In this document: piece after piece, positions 9,110-17,987 of the stretch
Position numbering within the stretch: the first letter of the stretch is position 1
Layout: each line of letters begins with the position of its first letter
Assembly (NCBI GenBank): GCA_034429215.1
Contig: DAOUGI010000126.1
Coordinates: 62,001 to 126,000 of the forward strand
Origin: JAFGOG01 sp034429215
Lineage (GTDB): Bacteria; Chloroflexota; Anaerolineae; JAAYZQ01
Direction: 5' to 3'
DNA length: 64,000 bases
Program-made: the position numbers and the translations under genes
The notes under the pieces: model-generated
What the model was told of the DNA's origin: nothing
The model's input: the letters and a program-made list of their open reading frames with translations, nothing else
Databases searched by the model: none

Positions 9110-10303
9110 CTATTCCTGTTTAGGTCGATCTTCAAGAAGGCGGGTTATTTCACCCTGCCAGCGGCGCGCATCCTGGGTCTGAATAGCGATCTGACCTTCC
9201 AGGAACTTCCACAAGGCGCCGATCTGGATCTGGTGTTGAGATAGCATCTTTTCGACAGGGAGAAAGTGCTCATTGGTTTCCTTGTTACGCTTGGCCTGCT
9301 CGCCCCACTGGTGTTCCCAGCCCAAAACCTCTTTTTTCCAACGCTTTTCGTTTTCCTCCTGCCACTGTTCGAGCTGGTGCTTCTGTCGTTCTTCGGCCAG
9401 GCGCTGCAGCTCGGATGTCTGGGTTTGCTCGCGGGCGATCCGTTCCTGAAAGCGCTCGACCGACGCGACCACCTGGCGGTCTTTTTGAAAAGCCTCGGCG
9501 AACTGACCGATGCGGATGTGAAAATCGTCGATCCGCTTGACCTGCTCGGTTATGGTGGCCAACGCCTCGGCGGTTTGGCGCTTGACCGCTTCCATTTCCA
9601 GGAGCTGGCCGTCGACAAACTCGCGCTGCGCGCCACGGAGCTGGGCCACCAGCTCACGCAGCTCGGTCAGGTTGCGCTCCTGGCGGACCGTGGTGTCCTG
9701 GATGGTCTGCGTCCGCGAGTTGAGCTGCTCGGTGCGCTTGAGGGCCTCGAGCGATTCCTGCTGCAGTTGGGCGACGCGCTTGGCTTCCTGCTGGCGGGCG
9801 TCTTCGAGGAAGGGAATGGGACGCAGGCGGTCTTCTGTTTCCTTGGTCAGAGCGGCGACCTGTTGTTGCACGTTCAGCACCGTCTCGCCCACGCGCTGCT
9901 GTTCGGCCTTGCGCAGGGCTACTTCTTCGTCAAGGCGAGGCAGTCGCTGGAGGTCACGGCGGATCTCATTGACGGCCCGCGAGGTATTGTCACGCTCGAT
10001 GGCCCGCACCCGCTCGGCCTCGCGGGTTTCGTGCTGGCGGCGCTCCTCCGCCTCCTGGAGCATCAACGTTACTTCGTCTTTGAGCTGGCGCAAGGCAGCC
10101 TCGAGCTGGCTGAACTTGAGGAGTTGGGCCTGCAGGCCGGCCAGGCGGCCCTCCAGGTCCTGGATGGTGCGCGACTGGTCACTGAGCTGCCCTTCCTGGC
10201 TCTCGAGCCGCTGCTGAAGCCGGATTAGCTCGGCCTTGTCGCGGCGGTGCTCTTCGTCCAGCCAGGTCGTCATCTGCGTGAGTTGATTTATTTCCATCGA
10301 CAT
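9110..10303 (-). CDS. Long coiled-coil protein of unknown function
   Basis: 397 residues, almost entirely charged heptads rich in Glu, Gln, Arg and Leu. No signal peptide, membrane segment or catalytic motif is visible. The ATG at 10301-10303 has GGAGAGG about 8 nt upstream; a second ATG lies 6 nt further in. It ends 3 bp before selB, so the two are likely cotranscribed. The C-terminal part is Trp-rich (WKKEVLGWEHQWGEQAKR) and may be a separate small domain. Function unknown; a cytoskeletal or scaffolding role would be a guess. Confidence 0.8.
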   Translation of the reverse strand: MSMEINQLTQMTTWLDEEHRRDKAELIRLQQRLESQEGQLSDQSRTIQDLEGRLAGLQAQLLKFSQLEAALRQLKDEVTLMLQEAEERRQHETREAERVRAIERDNTSRAVNEIRRDLQRLPRLDEEVALRKAEQQRVGETVLNVQQQVAALTKETEDRLRPIPFLEDARQQEAKRVAQLQQESLEALKRTEQLNSRTQTIQDTTVRQERNLTELRELVAQLRGAQREFVDGQLLEMEAVKRQTAEALATITEQVKRIDDFHIRIGQFAEAFQKDRQVVASVERFQERIAREQTQTSELQRLAEERQKHQLEQWQEENEKRWKKEVLGWEHQWGEQAKRNKETNEHFLPVEKMLSQHQIQIGALWKFLEGQIAIQTQDARRWQGEITRLLEDRPKQE

Positions 10304-10359
10304 GGGTAATGCCTCTCCATAATGTGAGCGATTCAAATCACTGCCACAAATCGCAGGGC

Positions 10360-11016
10360 CTAATCATTCAAGGTGACGATCTCGCCCGAGACGACAAAGA
10401 TGATGCGCTCGGCGATATTGGTCGTCCGGTCGGCGATCCGCTCCAGGTTGTGGGCGACCCACAACAGGTAGGTGGCCTGCTGGATAGTCCGCGGATCTCG
10501 CACCATGATCGCCAGCAGGTCGTCAAAGACCTGGCTATATAGGTTGTCCACCACCGTATCGGCCGCCGCGACCCGGCGAGCGGTCTCGGCGTCCCGGTCG
10601 GCAAAGGCCTGTAGGATGTCCAACAACATGCGGCGGCCCTCTTCGGCCATGTGCGGAATGTCGATCAGAGGTTTGATAAACGGCTGGCCGGCCAGCCTGA
10701 TCGCCAGCTTGGCGATGCCTTCGGTATAGTCGCCGATCCGCTCCAGCTCTGCAGCGATGTTGGTCACGGCCAACAGGGTGCGCAGATCGCCGGCCATCGG
10801 CTGCTGGGTGGCGATCAGAACCAGGCACTTTTCGTCGATGTCGTGTTGAGCACTGTTGACTTGATCGTCGCCGTCGATGACCTGCTGAGCCAGCTTGACG
10901 TCCTGGCGGACAAGGGCCTGGATCGACAGGTCGAGCGCATGGGCCACCATCTGCCCCACCAGCAACAGGTCCTCCAGCAACTCGTCAATCTGTTCTTTGA
11001 ATACTTGCCTGACCAT
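10360..11016 (-). CDS. phoU: PhoU-family phosphate regulation protein
   Basis: 218 residues forming the two PhoU three-helix repeats, each with the E-R-I-[GA]-D metal-binding signature: ELERIGDY in the first half and NLERIADR in the second. PhoU signals between the Pst transporter and the PhoR kinase and restrains phosphate uptake. The start at 11014-11016 is preceded by GGAGGA. No pst or phoR gene is nearby; it lies between the L,D-transpeptidase and the coiled-coil gene on the same strand. Confidence 0.92.
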   Translation of the reverse strand: MVRQVFKEQIDELLEDLLLVGQMVAHALDLSIQALVRQDVKLAQQVIDGDDQVNSAQHDIDEKCLVLIATQQPMAGDLRTLLAVTNIAAELERIGDYTEGIAKLAIRLAGQPFIKPLIDIPHMAEEGRRMLLDILQAFADRDAETARRVAAADTVVDNLYSQVFDDLLAIMVRDPRTIQQATYLLWVAHNLERIADRTTNIAERIIFVVSGEIVTLND

Positions 11017-11036
11017 GGTCTCCTCCGTTAGGCTGC

Positions 11037-12401
11037 CTAATAGTGTATATCCACCGGGGTGCCGATCTCGGCCCAATCGTAGACACGCTTGGCAGCAGCG
11101 GTGTCCAGTATGACGCAGCCATAGGATTGCTTCGTGCCCAGCAGCCCACCCCACATGACGCTGCCGTCGGGACGGATGGGCAGGGCGTGTATGCCGTTTT
11201 CGATGCGTCCAACGTAGTAGATGCCCAGCCAATAGGGCATTTTGAGCCGCCAGACGCTGGAATAGGCCATTTCGATCTTGTCCAGGACGTGGTAATGGCC
11301 GGTGGCGGTATCGCGGCCGGGCAGTCCGGTGGAGGTGGCATAACTATAGACCAGCTTGTCACCCTCCCAGGCGTAAAAGTGCTGGTCGCCGATGTCGATC
11401 TCGATCCGCTTGGGCGGGAAGAGCTCGAGCATGACGGCGTCGAGGTGGGTTTGCGCCTCGGCGTCGCCAGGTTGGAGGGTCAGGGCCATCTCCAGATCGA
11501 TCCGGGCCTCCTTATACTTGGCCTTTTCTTCGTAGGTGATTCCCCGCTGGCGGTAAGCCTGAGCCAACGAGGCAACGGTATCCGGATAGTCAGGGATGGC
11601 GTCGTGGACCGGGGTGAGGGCCTCAATCGCTGCCGTCCAGTCGCCGGCAGCGAGCGCCTCCTGCCCGGCCAGGAAGGAGCGGGTTGCCTGCTGCCAGCGG
11701 CCTGCCTGGGCGTCATCCGGCGCCAGGGCCACGGCCTGATCAAACTGGCTGAGGGCATCGGTTGTCTGCCGGTCCCGGACCAGGGCCTGGCCATAGGTCA
11801 AGTGGGTCGTGGCGGCCCAACGCTGCACCTCGTCACCACCCGGGTCGACACTGTCCATGATCTTGACAATCTCAAAGGCGCGCTGCCAGTCGGCCTGGGC
11901 CAGGGCCGTCTCTAGTTGGGGGGCAAACTCGGCCACGATCTGACCGGGCATCAGGGTCGGCACTGGTGTGGAGCCAGGGCCGGGTGTGGGCAAGAGCCAG
12001 GCCAGGCTGGCGTCGATCGGTCCCCAAACGAGCACCGCCGCCAAAGCAACCACAGCGATGACGGCGAACAGCAAGAAAAGCCTGATTGAGGCCGAACGCG
12101 CCGGCGACGGAGCAGGGACTACCAGGCGGGCCGGCGCCGGAACGGCCATGGCCGGGTCGAGGATCAGGGCCTGGCGCAGGGGCGCCTGCCGGTCGTCTGG
12201 GTCGTCGGCCAGCCGCGCCAGGAGATGCCAGGCCTCAGCGCAGGCCGGATCGGCCTCGACGGCAGCGCGCAAGAGGCAACGCGCCCCGGCAGCATCGCCC
12301 TCACGGGCAAGGATGCGGGCCGCATCGAGGTGGAGCTGGGCCTGGTGGCCGGGATCGGCGCTCTGATAAAAGCGTTGCAGGCTTGTCCGGTCGTTTGCCA
12401 A
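11037..12401 (-). CDS. Membrane-anchored TPR L,D-transpeptidase (YkuD)
   Basis: 454 residues. TPR-like helical repeats lie at both ends of a transmembrane segment (about 104-127), with a Pro-rich linker and a second TPR block to about 330. A C-terminal YkuD domain follows, with conserved His in GIHALPI and the catalytic SYGC (Cys429). It forms 3-3 peptidoglycan cross-links or attaches proteins to peptidoglycan. Start is TTG at 12399-12401; the nearest upstream purine-rich site is GAGAGG about 17 nt away, so the start is only moderately sure. Ends 20 bp before phoU. Confidence 0.88.
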   Translation of the reverse strand: MANDRTSLQRFYQSADPGHQAQLHLDAARILAREGDAAGARCLLRAAVEADPACAEAWHLLARLADDPDDRQAPLRQALILDPAMAVPAPARLVVPAPSPARSASIRLFLLFAVIAVVALAAVLVWGPIDASLAWLLPTPGPGSTPVPTLMPGQIVAEFAPQLETALAQADWQRAFEIVKIMDSVDPGGDEVQRWAATTHLTYGQALVRDRQTTDALSQFDQAVALAPDDAQAGRWQQATRSFLAGQEALAAGDWTAAIEALTPVHDAIPDYPDTVASLAQAYRQRGITYEEKAKYKEARIDLEMALTLQPGDAEAQTHLDAVMLELFPPKRIEIDIGDQHFYAWEGDKLVYSYATSTGLPGRDTATGHYHVLDKIEMAYSSVWRLKMPYWLGIYYVGRIENGIHALPIRPDGSVMWGGLLGTKQSYGCVILDTAAAKRVYDWAEIGTPVDIHY

Positions 12402-12554
12402 TCTAGTTGCGAAAATCCTCTCTAAATAGACTGCCCCTCACCCCGCGCCCCACAGGGGCAAGCAAGCAGGAACAGGCTTATTATAACACCAAACGCTCAC
12501 ATCCGCCAAACAGTTCCCAGGCGCGATGCAGTGAGTGCGTCGCACCTTACACCT

Positions 12555-12583
12555 TTGCGGCTAGGGACAAAGTAGGGTATAAT
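12555..12583 (+). promoter_or_regulatory. Sigma-70-type promoter of the sugar/glycan cluster
   Basis: TTGCGG at 12555-12560, a 17-nt spacer, and TATAAT at 12578-12583, about 47 bp upstream of the first gene start. It lies in the 228-bp divergent gap between the L,D-transpeptidase and the sugar cluster; I see no other clear element there. Confidence 0.7.
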
Positions 12584-12629
12584 AGCCGGCGAAAGGCGCA
12601 AGGGGGCGATACTGGGCGCAGGGGAGGGC

Positions 12630-13583
12630 ATGTTGAAAGCACTGATCACCGGCATTTCAGGCTTTGTCGGCAGTTACCTGGCCGAATACCTGCTGGAACA
12701 ACCAGGCTGGCAGGTGGCAGGAACGGTGTTCGGGCCGTATGCCAACATCGCCGATCTGCGCGGGAAGCTAGAGCTGTACCCTGCCGAGCTGTCGCGGCTG
12801 GACGTGATGACCTTCATCCTGCAAGAGTGCCAACCAGACGCGATCTTTCACTTGGCCGCGCAGCCGCTGGTGCAGGTGTCCAGGCAGGATCCGTGGGGCA
12901 CGCTCGAAACAAACATCCGGGTGCAGCTCAATGTGCTGGAAGGGGTAGTCCAAGTCAAGCCCGATTGCCGGGTGCTGGTAGTCGGCTCGGCAGAGGAGTA
13001 TGGGCTGGTGACGGCGGAGGATCTGCCGATCGACGAGGACACGCCTTTCCGGCCGCTGAGTCCGTATGCAACAAGCAAGGTCGCCCAGGATCTGTTGGGA
13101 CTGCAATACTATCTGACAAACCACCTGCATGTGGTCCGCGTGCGGCCGTTCAACCACATCGGCCCCCGCCAAAGGTCGGGCTTTGTCACCCCCGACCTGG
13201 CTCGGCAGATCGCGGCCGCAGAAGTTGGCCTACAGCCGCCGGTGATCGATGTGGGGAACCTGGCAGCCCGGCGTGATTTTTCGGACGTGCGGGACGTGGT
13301 CCGCGCTTATGTGCTGGCGATCACCGATGGAGAAGCCGGGCAGGTGTACAATGTTGGCTCGGGGCGGTCGCGCTCGATCCAGGAGGTGCTCGATTCCCTG
13401 CTGGCGTTGAGTTCAACGTCCATCGAGGTGCGGCAGGACCCGCAACGGATGCGGCCTTCGGATGTGCCGGATATGGTGTGCGATGCCAGCCGCCTGCGTC
13501 AAAAGACGGGCTGGCAGCCAGCTATTTCGTTCGAACAGAGCTTGAGCGATGTGCTGGAATATTGGCGGGCAGAAGTGAGATAA
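12630..13583 (+). CDS. rmd: NAD-dependent epimerase/dehydratase, likely GDP-4-keto-6-deoxy-D-mannose reductase
   Basis: 317-residue extended SDR. Nucleotide-binding GISGFVGSYLAE at 8-19, catalytic Ser120 in VVGSAEEYG, and YATSK (Tyr146, Lys150). The downstream gene is a GDP-mannose 4,6-dehydratase, so the likely reaction is reduction of GDP-4-keto-6-deoxymannose to GDP-rhamnose (Rmd); a GDP-6-deoxytalose or other hexose product is possible. A GGGGAGGG site precedes the ATG, and a good promoter lies upstream. Confidence 0.85.
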   Translation: MLKALITGISGFVGSYLAEYLLEQPGWQVAGTVFGPYANIADLRGKLELYPAELSRLDVMTFILQECQPDAIFHLAAQPLVQVSRQDPWGTLETNIRVQLNVLEGVVQVKPDCRVLVVGSAEEYGLVTAEDLPIDEDTPFRPLSPYATSKVAQDLLGLQYYLTNHLHVVRVRPFNHIGPRQRSGFVTPDLARQIAAAEVGLQPPVIDVGNLAARRDFSDVRDVVRAYVLAITDGEAGQVYNVGSGRSRSIQEVLDSLLALSSTSIEVRQDPQRMRPSDVPDMVCDASRLRQKTGWQPAISFEQSLSDVLEYWRAEVR

Positions 13584-13631
13584 ACTAGATCCTACAGGTT
13601 TCCAGAATTCCAGGGTCTTGAGGGATAAGGG

Positions 13632-14606
13632 ATGAGCAAGAGAGCATTGATTACCGGGATTACCGGGCAAGACGGTTCGTACCTCGCCGAGATGCTGCTG
13701 GAAAAGGGGTATGAGGTGATCGGCATGGTGCGCCGGTCGAGCACGGTGAACTTTGGGCGGATCGAGCATATCCAGGATCAGATCGTGCTGGTCCAGGGCG
13801 ATCTGCTGGACCAGACGTCGCTGATCGACATCATGCGCGAATATCAGCCCGATGAGATCTATAACCTGGCAGCCCAGAGCTTTGTGCCGATCTCGTGGAA
13901 GCAGCCGGTGCTGACCGGCGAGTTCACGGCGTTGGGGGTAACGCGGATGCTGGAAGCGATGCGCGCTACAGTGCCCGGCGCCCGTTTTTACCAGGCATCG
14001 TCGAGTGAGATGTTTGGCAAGGTGCACGAGGTGCCACAAAACGAACGGACGCCCTTTTACCCGCGCAGTCCGTACGGGGTGGCCAAGGTGTACGGGCACT
14101 GGATCACAGTCAATTACCGAGAGAGCTATGGCCTTTTCGCTTGCTCGGGCATTCTATTCAACCACGAGAGTCCGCGGCGAGGGCTAGAGTTCGTGACGCG
14201 CAAAGTATCCCACGGGGCGGCTCAGATCAAGCTGGGGCTGGCCCACCAGTTGCAGCTGGGCAACCTGGAGGCGCGCCGCGACTGGGGCTTTGCCGGAGAT
14301 TATGTCGAGGCAATGTGGCGGATGCTGCAGCAAGAGTCGCCTGACGATTACGTGGTCGGCACAGGCGAGACGCGCTCGGTGCGCGAGCTGTGCCAGGTGG
14401 CGTTCGGCTACTTGGGCCTGGATTGGGAAAAGCACGTGGCGGTCGATCCAAAGCTGATCCGGCCGGCAGAGGTAGACCTGCTGGTCAGCGATCCGCGCAA
14501 GGCATGGGAAAAGCTGGGCTGGCAGCGGACTGTGTCGTTCGAAAGGTTGATCCAGATGATGGTGGATGCGGACCTTGCCCAGCTAAAAAAAGCACACCGA
14601 GGGTAG
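13632..14606 (+). CDS. gmd: GDP-mannose 4,6-dehydratase
   Basis: 324 residues. Converts GDP-mannose to GDP-4-keto-6-deoxymannose. The GITGQDGSYL signature (9-18), the RRSS loop (35-38), S125-E126 in the active-site SSSEMFG, and Tyr148/Lys152 (YGVAK) are all the Gmd set. FNHESPRRG is the family's GDP-sugar-binding loop. It follows the reductase by 48 bp and precedes a phosphohexomutase by 6 bp: a GDP-deoxyhexose supply operon. Confidence 0.94.
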   Translation: MSKRALITGITGQDGSYLAEMLLEKGYEVIGMVRRSSTVNFGRIEHIQDQIVLVQGDLLDQTSLIDIMREYQPDEIYNLAAQSFVPISWKQPVLTGEFTALGVTRMLEAMRATVPGARFYQASSSEMFGKVHEVPQNERTPFYPRSPYGVAKVYGHWITVNYRESYGLFACSGILFNHESPRRGLEFVTRKVSHGAAQIKLGLAHQLQLGNLEARRDWGFAGDYVEAMWRMLQQESPDDYVVGTGETRSVRELCQVAFGYLGLDWEKHVAVDPKLIRPAEVDLLVSDPRKAWEKLGWQRTVSFERLIQMMVDADLAQLKKAHRG

Positions 14607-14612
14607 ACAAGC

Positions 14613-16031
14613 ATGACAATAAAGTTTGGGACCGACGGCTGGCGCGGCCGGATCGCCGAAGATTATACGTTCGACAATGTGCGGCGCTGCACGCAGGGGT
14701 TTGCCGCCTATTTGATGAACCATGGCAAGCGTGGGGAGAAAGTAGTGGTCGGGCACGACCGGCGGTTTGGCTCGGAGCAGTTTGCCGCTGCCGCTGCCGA
14801 GGTACTGGCCGCCAATGGTTTCCTGGTGCGGCTGACGCCGAGGGCAACGCCGACGCCGGTTATTTCCTATTCGGTGCTGGTTCAACAGGCCGTCGGCGCG
14901 ATCAATATCACCGCCAGCCATAACCCACCCCTGGACAACGGCTTCAAAGTGCGCGATGAGCACGGAGGGGCCATAGCTCCGGAAGGCCTGCTTGAGATCG
15001 AAGCGGGGATCCCCCCGGTGAAAAAGGTCAAGCGGCTGCCCCTGGAGCAAGCGCTGTCCCAGGGCCGCGTCGCCTATTGGGACCCTGACCCGGACTATTT
15101 GGCACAGCTGGCGCGGATGATCGACGTCCAGCCGATAAAAGATGCCGGGCTGACGGTGGTGGTAGATTGCATGTGGGGCAACGGGGCCGGCTGGTTTCCG
15201 CACATACTGGCCGGAGGCAAGACCAGAATCGTGGAGGTCCACTCTGAGCGAAACCCGCTGTTTCCGGGCATGAGCCGGCCCGAGCCAATCCCGCCCAATG
15301 TGGACGAAGGGTTGGCTATGGTCAAGAAGGTGGGCGCCAATGCGGCGATCATCAACGACGGCGACGCCGACCGGGTAGGGCTGGGCGACGAGCAGGGGCG
15401 GTTCATCAACCAACTGCAAGTATATGCCCTGCTGGCCATGTACTTCCTGGAAGTGCGGGGCGAGCGAGGGCCGATCGTCAAGACCTTGTCCACCACGTCG
15501 ATGCTGGAAAAGCTGGGCAAGCTGTACGGGGTGCCGGTATACCAGACCGGCGTTGGTTTCAAGTATGTGGCGCCCAAGATGATAGAGACGGACGCGCTGC
15601 TTGGCGGCGAGGAGAGCGGGGGTTATGCCTTCCGCGGCCACGTGCCAGAGCGGGACGGGATCCTGGCCGGGTTGTATATCCTGGACCTGATGGTCCGGCT
15701 CAACAAGACACCGTCACAGTTGATCGACCACCTGTATGCCCAGATTGGAGAGCACTATTACGACCGGGTGGACACCCGCTTTCCGCCAGAGCTGCGTGAC
15801 GCGACCCGGCAGCGGATCCTGGACGCCAAGCCGGCGTCCATCGGCGGGCTGGCGGTCACCGGCCTGGACACGACCGACGGCTTTAAATTCGGGCTGGCCG
15901 ACGGGGGATGGGTGCTGATCCGGTTCTCAGGGACAGAGCCGGTGCTGCGCGTGTACTGTGAGACGACAAGGCAGGATAGGGTGCGGCCGATCCTGGAGGA
16001 TGGGCTCAAGATTACGGGATTGAAACCGTAA
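14613..16031 (+). CDS. Phosphoglucomutase/phosphomannomutase family protein
   Basis: 472 residues with all four family loops: catalytic TASHNP (Ser102 is phosphorylated), the metal-binding DGDADR, the sugar-ring GGEESGG and the phosphate-binding RFSGTEPVLR. It interconverts hexose 1- and 6-phosphates; next to gmd and rmd it is likely to make mannose-1-phosphate for GDP-mannose (inference), but glucose specificity cannot be excluded. Its stop overlaps the tatD start by one base (TAATG). Confidence 0.92.
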   Translation: MTIKFGTDGWRGRIAEDYTFDNVRRCTQGFAAYLMNHGKRGEKVVVGHDRRFGSEQFAAAAAEVLAANGFLVRLTPRATPTPVISYSVLVQQAVGAINITASHNPPLDNGFKVRDEHGGAIAPEGLLEIEAGIPPVKKVKRLPLEQALSQGRVAYWDPDPDYLAQLARMIDVQPIKDAGLTVVVDCMWGNGAGWFPHILAGGKTRIVEVHSERNPLFPGMSRPEPIPPNVDEGLAMVKKVGANAAIINDGDADRVGLGDEQGRFINQLQVYALLAMYFLEVRGERGPIVKTLSTTSMLEKLGKLYGVPVYQTGVGFKYVAPKMIETDALLGGEESGGYAFRGHVPERDGILAGLYILDLMVRLNKTPSQLIDHLYAQIGEHYYDRVDTRFPPELRDATRQRILDAKPASIGGLAVTGLDTTDGFKFGLADGGWVLIRFSGTEPVLRVYCETTRQDRVRPILEDGLKITGLKP

Positions 16032-16828
16032 TGTTGATCGACACACACGCCCATCTCGACTTGCCGCAGTTCGACGCCGATCGCACTGAGGTGGTCGAGC
16101 GAGCGCAGGCGGCAGGGGTGAGGATTATCGTCAACGCCGGCGCCGATTTGGAATCGAGCCGGCGGGCGGTGGCGTTGGCCGCGCAGTACCCGGAAGTGCA
16201 TGCCAGCGTGGGGGTGCATCCGCACGACGCCAAGACGCTCGACGGAGAGGCGCTGGCGGCGCTGCGCGAGTTGGCCCGCCAGCCAAAGGTGGTGGCAGTC
16301 GGGGAGATCGGGCTCGATTTTTATCGCAACCTGTCGCCCCAGGATGTGCAACGGCGGGCATTTCAGGCGCAGCTGGCCTGGGCAGCCAGGCTGGGCAAGC
16401 CGGTGATCGTCCACGATCGCGAGGCCCACGCCGAGGTGCTCAAAACGCTGACCAGTTGGGCAGCTGGCCTGATGAGGTCACCCCTGGCCGGGCGGGTGGG
16501 GGTGTTGCACTCCTTCTCGGGCGACCTGTTGATGGCCGAGCAAGCTATCGAATTGGGCTTTTACATCTCGATCTCGGGACCGGTGACCTACCAGAATGCG
16601 CGACGCCTGGCCGAAATCGTGCAGGCGCTGCCGCTCGAACGGCTGCTGATCGAGACCGACTGTCCGTATCTGACGCCACATCCGCACCGGGGCAAGCGGA
16701 ACGAGCCGGCCTACGTGCGGCTGGTCGCCGAGAAGGTGGCAGAGATCAAGGGCCTGACCCTCGACGAGGTAGCGGCGGCGACAACCGCCAATGCCAGGCG
16801 GTTGTTCGAGCTGGAAGCTGAAAGTTAG
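16031..16828 (+). CDS. tatD: TatD family metal-dependent hydrolase
   Basis: 265-residue TIM-barrel amidohydrolase. Metal ligands are seen in DTHAHLD, GEIGLDFY, VIVHDREA, HSFSGD and ETDCPYL, matching TatD/YcfH 3'-5' DNases. Starts on the A of the upstream stop, so translation is coupled to the phosphohexomutase. Its last codons fall within a short tandem repeat (16811-16866). Confidence 0.93.
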   Translation: MLIDTHAHLDLPQFDADRTEVVERAQAAGVRIIVNAGADLESSRRAVALAAQYPEVHASVGVHPHDAKTLDGEALAALRELARQPKVVAVGEIGLDFYRNLSPQDVQRRAFQAQLAWAARLGKPVIVHDREAHAEVLKTLTSWAAGLMRSPLAGRVGVLHSFSGDLLMAEQAIELGFYISISGPVTYQNARRLAEIVQALPLERLLIETDCPYLTPHPHRGKRNEPAYVRLVAEKVAEIKGLTLDEVAAATTANARRLFELEAES

Positions 16829-16866
16829 ATTAGAGGCTGAAAGTTAAAAGTTGGAAGCTGAAAATC
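16811..16866. repeat. Short imperfect tandem repeat (GCTGAAAGTT units)
   Basis: Units GGAAGCTGAAAGTTA, GAGGCTGAAAGTTAAAAG and TTGGAAGCTGAAAA follow one another. The first unit overlaps the tatD stop codon. It occupies most of the 86-bp gap before the prenyl synthase; no promoter was seen in the rest. Confidence 0.6.
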
Positions 16867-16914
16867 CAACCGCTAACATCGGCTCTCCGACACTCAAATA
16901 GATGAGGAAGTAGA

Positions 16915-17910
16915 TTGAAGACAATTCCGTTGTTGGAACCGCTGGCCGAAGAGTTGGAGCTGGTCGAGCTCAAGCTGCACGAGACGCCACAATCAGAACA
17001 CCCGCAGTTGACGGCGGTGTTGAACCACCTGTTAGGCAGCGGCGGCAAGCGGCTGCGCCCGGCGTTGGCCCTGCTGGCCGGCCGTTTCTACCCTGCCGAG
17101 CTGGACAAACTGGTCGCCCTGGCGGCGTCGACAGAGATGCTGCACACGGCGACCCTGGTCCACGACGATCTGATCGATGGAGCAGTGCTCCGCCGTGGCA
17201 ATCCGACGCTGAACGCGTCGTGGAGCTCGGGAACGACGGTGCTGGCCGGTGACTATTTCTTTGCCCGGGCCGCGGCGCTGAATGCCGAGACAGGCAACGT
17301 GCGGGTGGTGACCATCTTTGCCAACACCCTGATGGCCATTTCCACCGGCGAGCTGCGCCAGATCTTGGACCGGCGCGACGTGCCGTCTATCGACAACAAG
17401 GAAACCTGGAAGACAGCGCTGGGGCGCTATGACCAGCGGATCGAGGCCAAGACCGCATCGCTGTTTGCCGCGGCCACCGAGGCAGCAGCGGTGCTGAGCG
17501 GCGCACCCGAGCCGGAGGTCATCGCCCTGCGCGAGTATGGCCGGCTGCTGGGCATGGGCTTTCAGATCGTGGACGATGTGCTCGATTTCCAGGGCGACCA
17601 GGCTGAGCTGGGCAAGCCGGTGGCCGGCGACCTGCGGGAAGGGATCGTTACCCTGCCGGCGCTCTATTACCTGCATGACCATCCAGAGGACAGCCGGGTG
17701 GGGATGGTGGTGCGCGGCACCAACGTGAACGAGCGCATGGTCGGCGACGTGGTAGCGGCGATCCAGGAATCAGGGGCGATCAGCCAGGCGCTGGACCGGG
17801 CGGGGGAGTTTGTGACACGCAGCCAGGCTGCGCTGGCCGCCTTGCCCGACCGCCCGCCGCGGGACACCCTGTACGAGCTGGCGGAGTACAGTCTGTCGCG
17901 GCGCCGGTAG
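16915..17910 (+). CDS. Trans-polyprenyl diphosphate synthase
   Basis: 331 residues. Head-to-tail isoprenoid chain elongation: first Asp-rich motif DDLID (84-88), second DDVLD (220-224), with GGKRLRPAL near the N-terminus and KTASLF before the second motif. Chain length cannot be assigned; heptaprenyl or longer, for quinones, is likely since small residues sit ahead of the first motif. Start is TTG at 16915-16917 with GAGGAAG 5 nt upstream. Confidence 0.92.
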   Translation: MKTIPLLEPLAEELELVELKLHETPQSEHPQLTAVLNHLLGSGGKRLRPALALLAGRFYPAELDKLVALAASTEMLHTATLVHDDLIDGAVLRRGNPTLNASWSSGTTVLAGDYFFARAAALNAETGNVRVVTIFANTLMAISTGELRQILDRRDVPSIDNKETWKTALGRYDQRIEAKTASLFAAATEAAAVLSGAPEPEVIALREYGRLLGMGFQIVDDVLDFQGDQAELGKPVAGDLREGIVTLPALYYLHDHPEDSRVGMVVRGTNVNERMVGDVVAAIQESGAISQALDRAGEFVTRSQAALAALPDRPPRDTLYELAEYSLSRRR

Positions 17911-17928
17911 ACCATTCGCGGCGCTCAG

Positions 17929-17976
17929 GATGACAATCCTCCAAAAGAGGTCAACCTGAGCGAAGCGAAGCATCTC
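17929..17976. repeat. Dispersed palindromic repeat, CTGAGCGAAGCGAAG family
   Basis: GCGCTCAGGATGACAA at the left and CCTGAGCGAAGCGAAGCATC at the right form imperfect inverted arms. The same core occurs at 25866-25929, 44192-44216 and 46962-46977. It fills the gap between the prenyl synthase and the GT2 gene, and a decayed third copy of the core seems to supply the GT2 start codon region. Confidence 0.7.
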
Positions 17977-17987
17977 GGCAAAATGCC

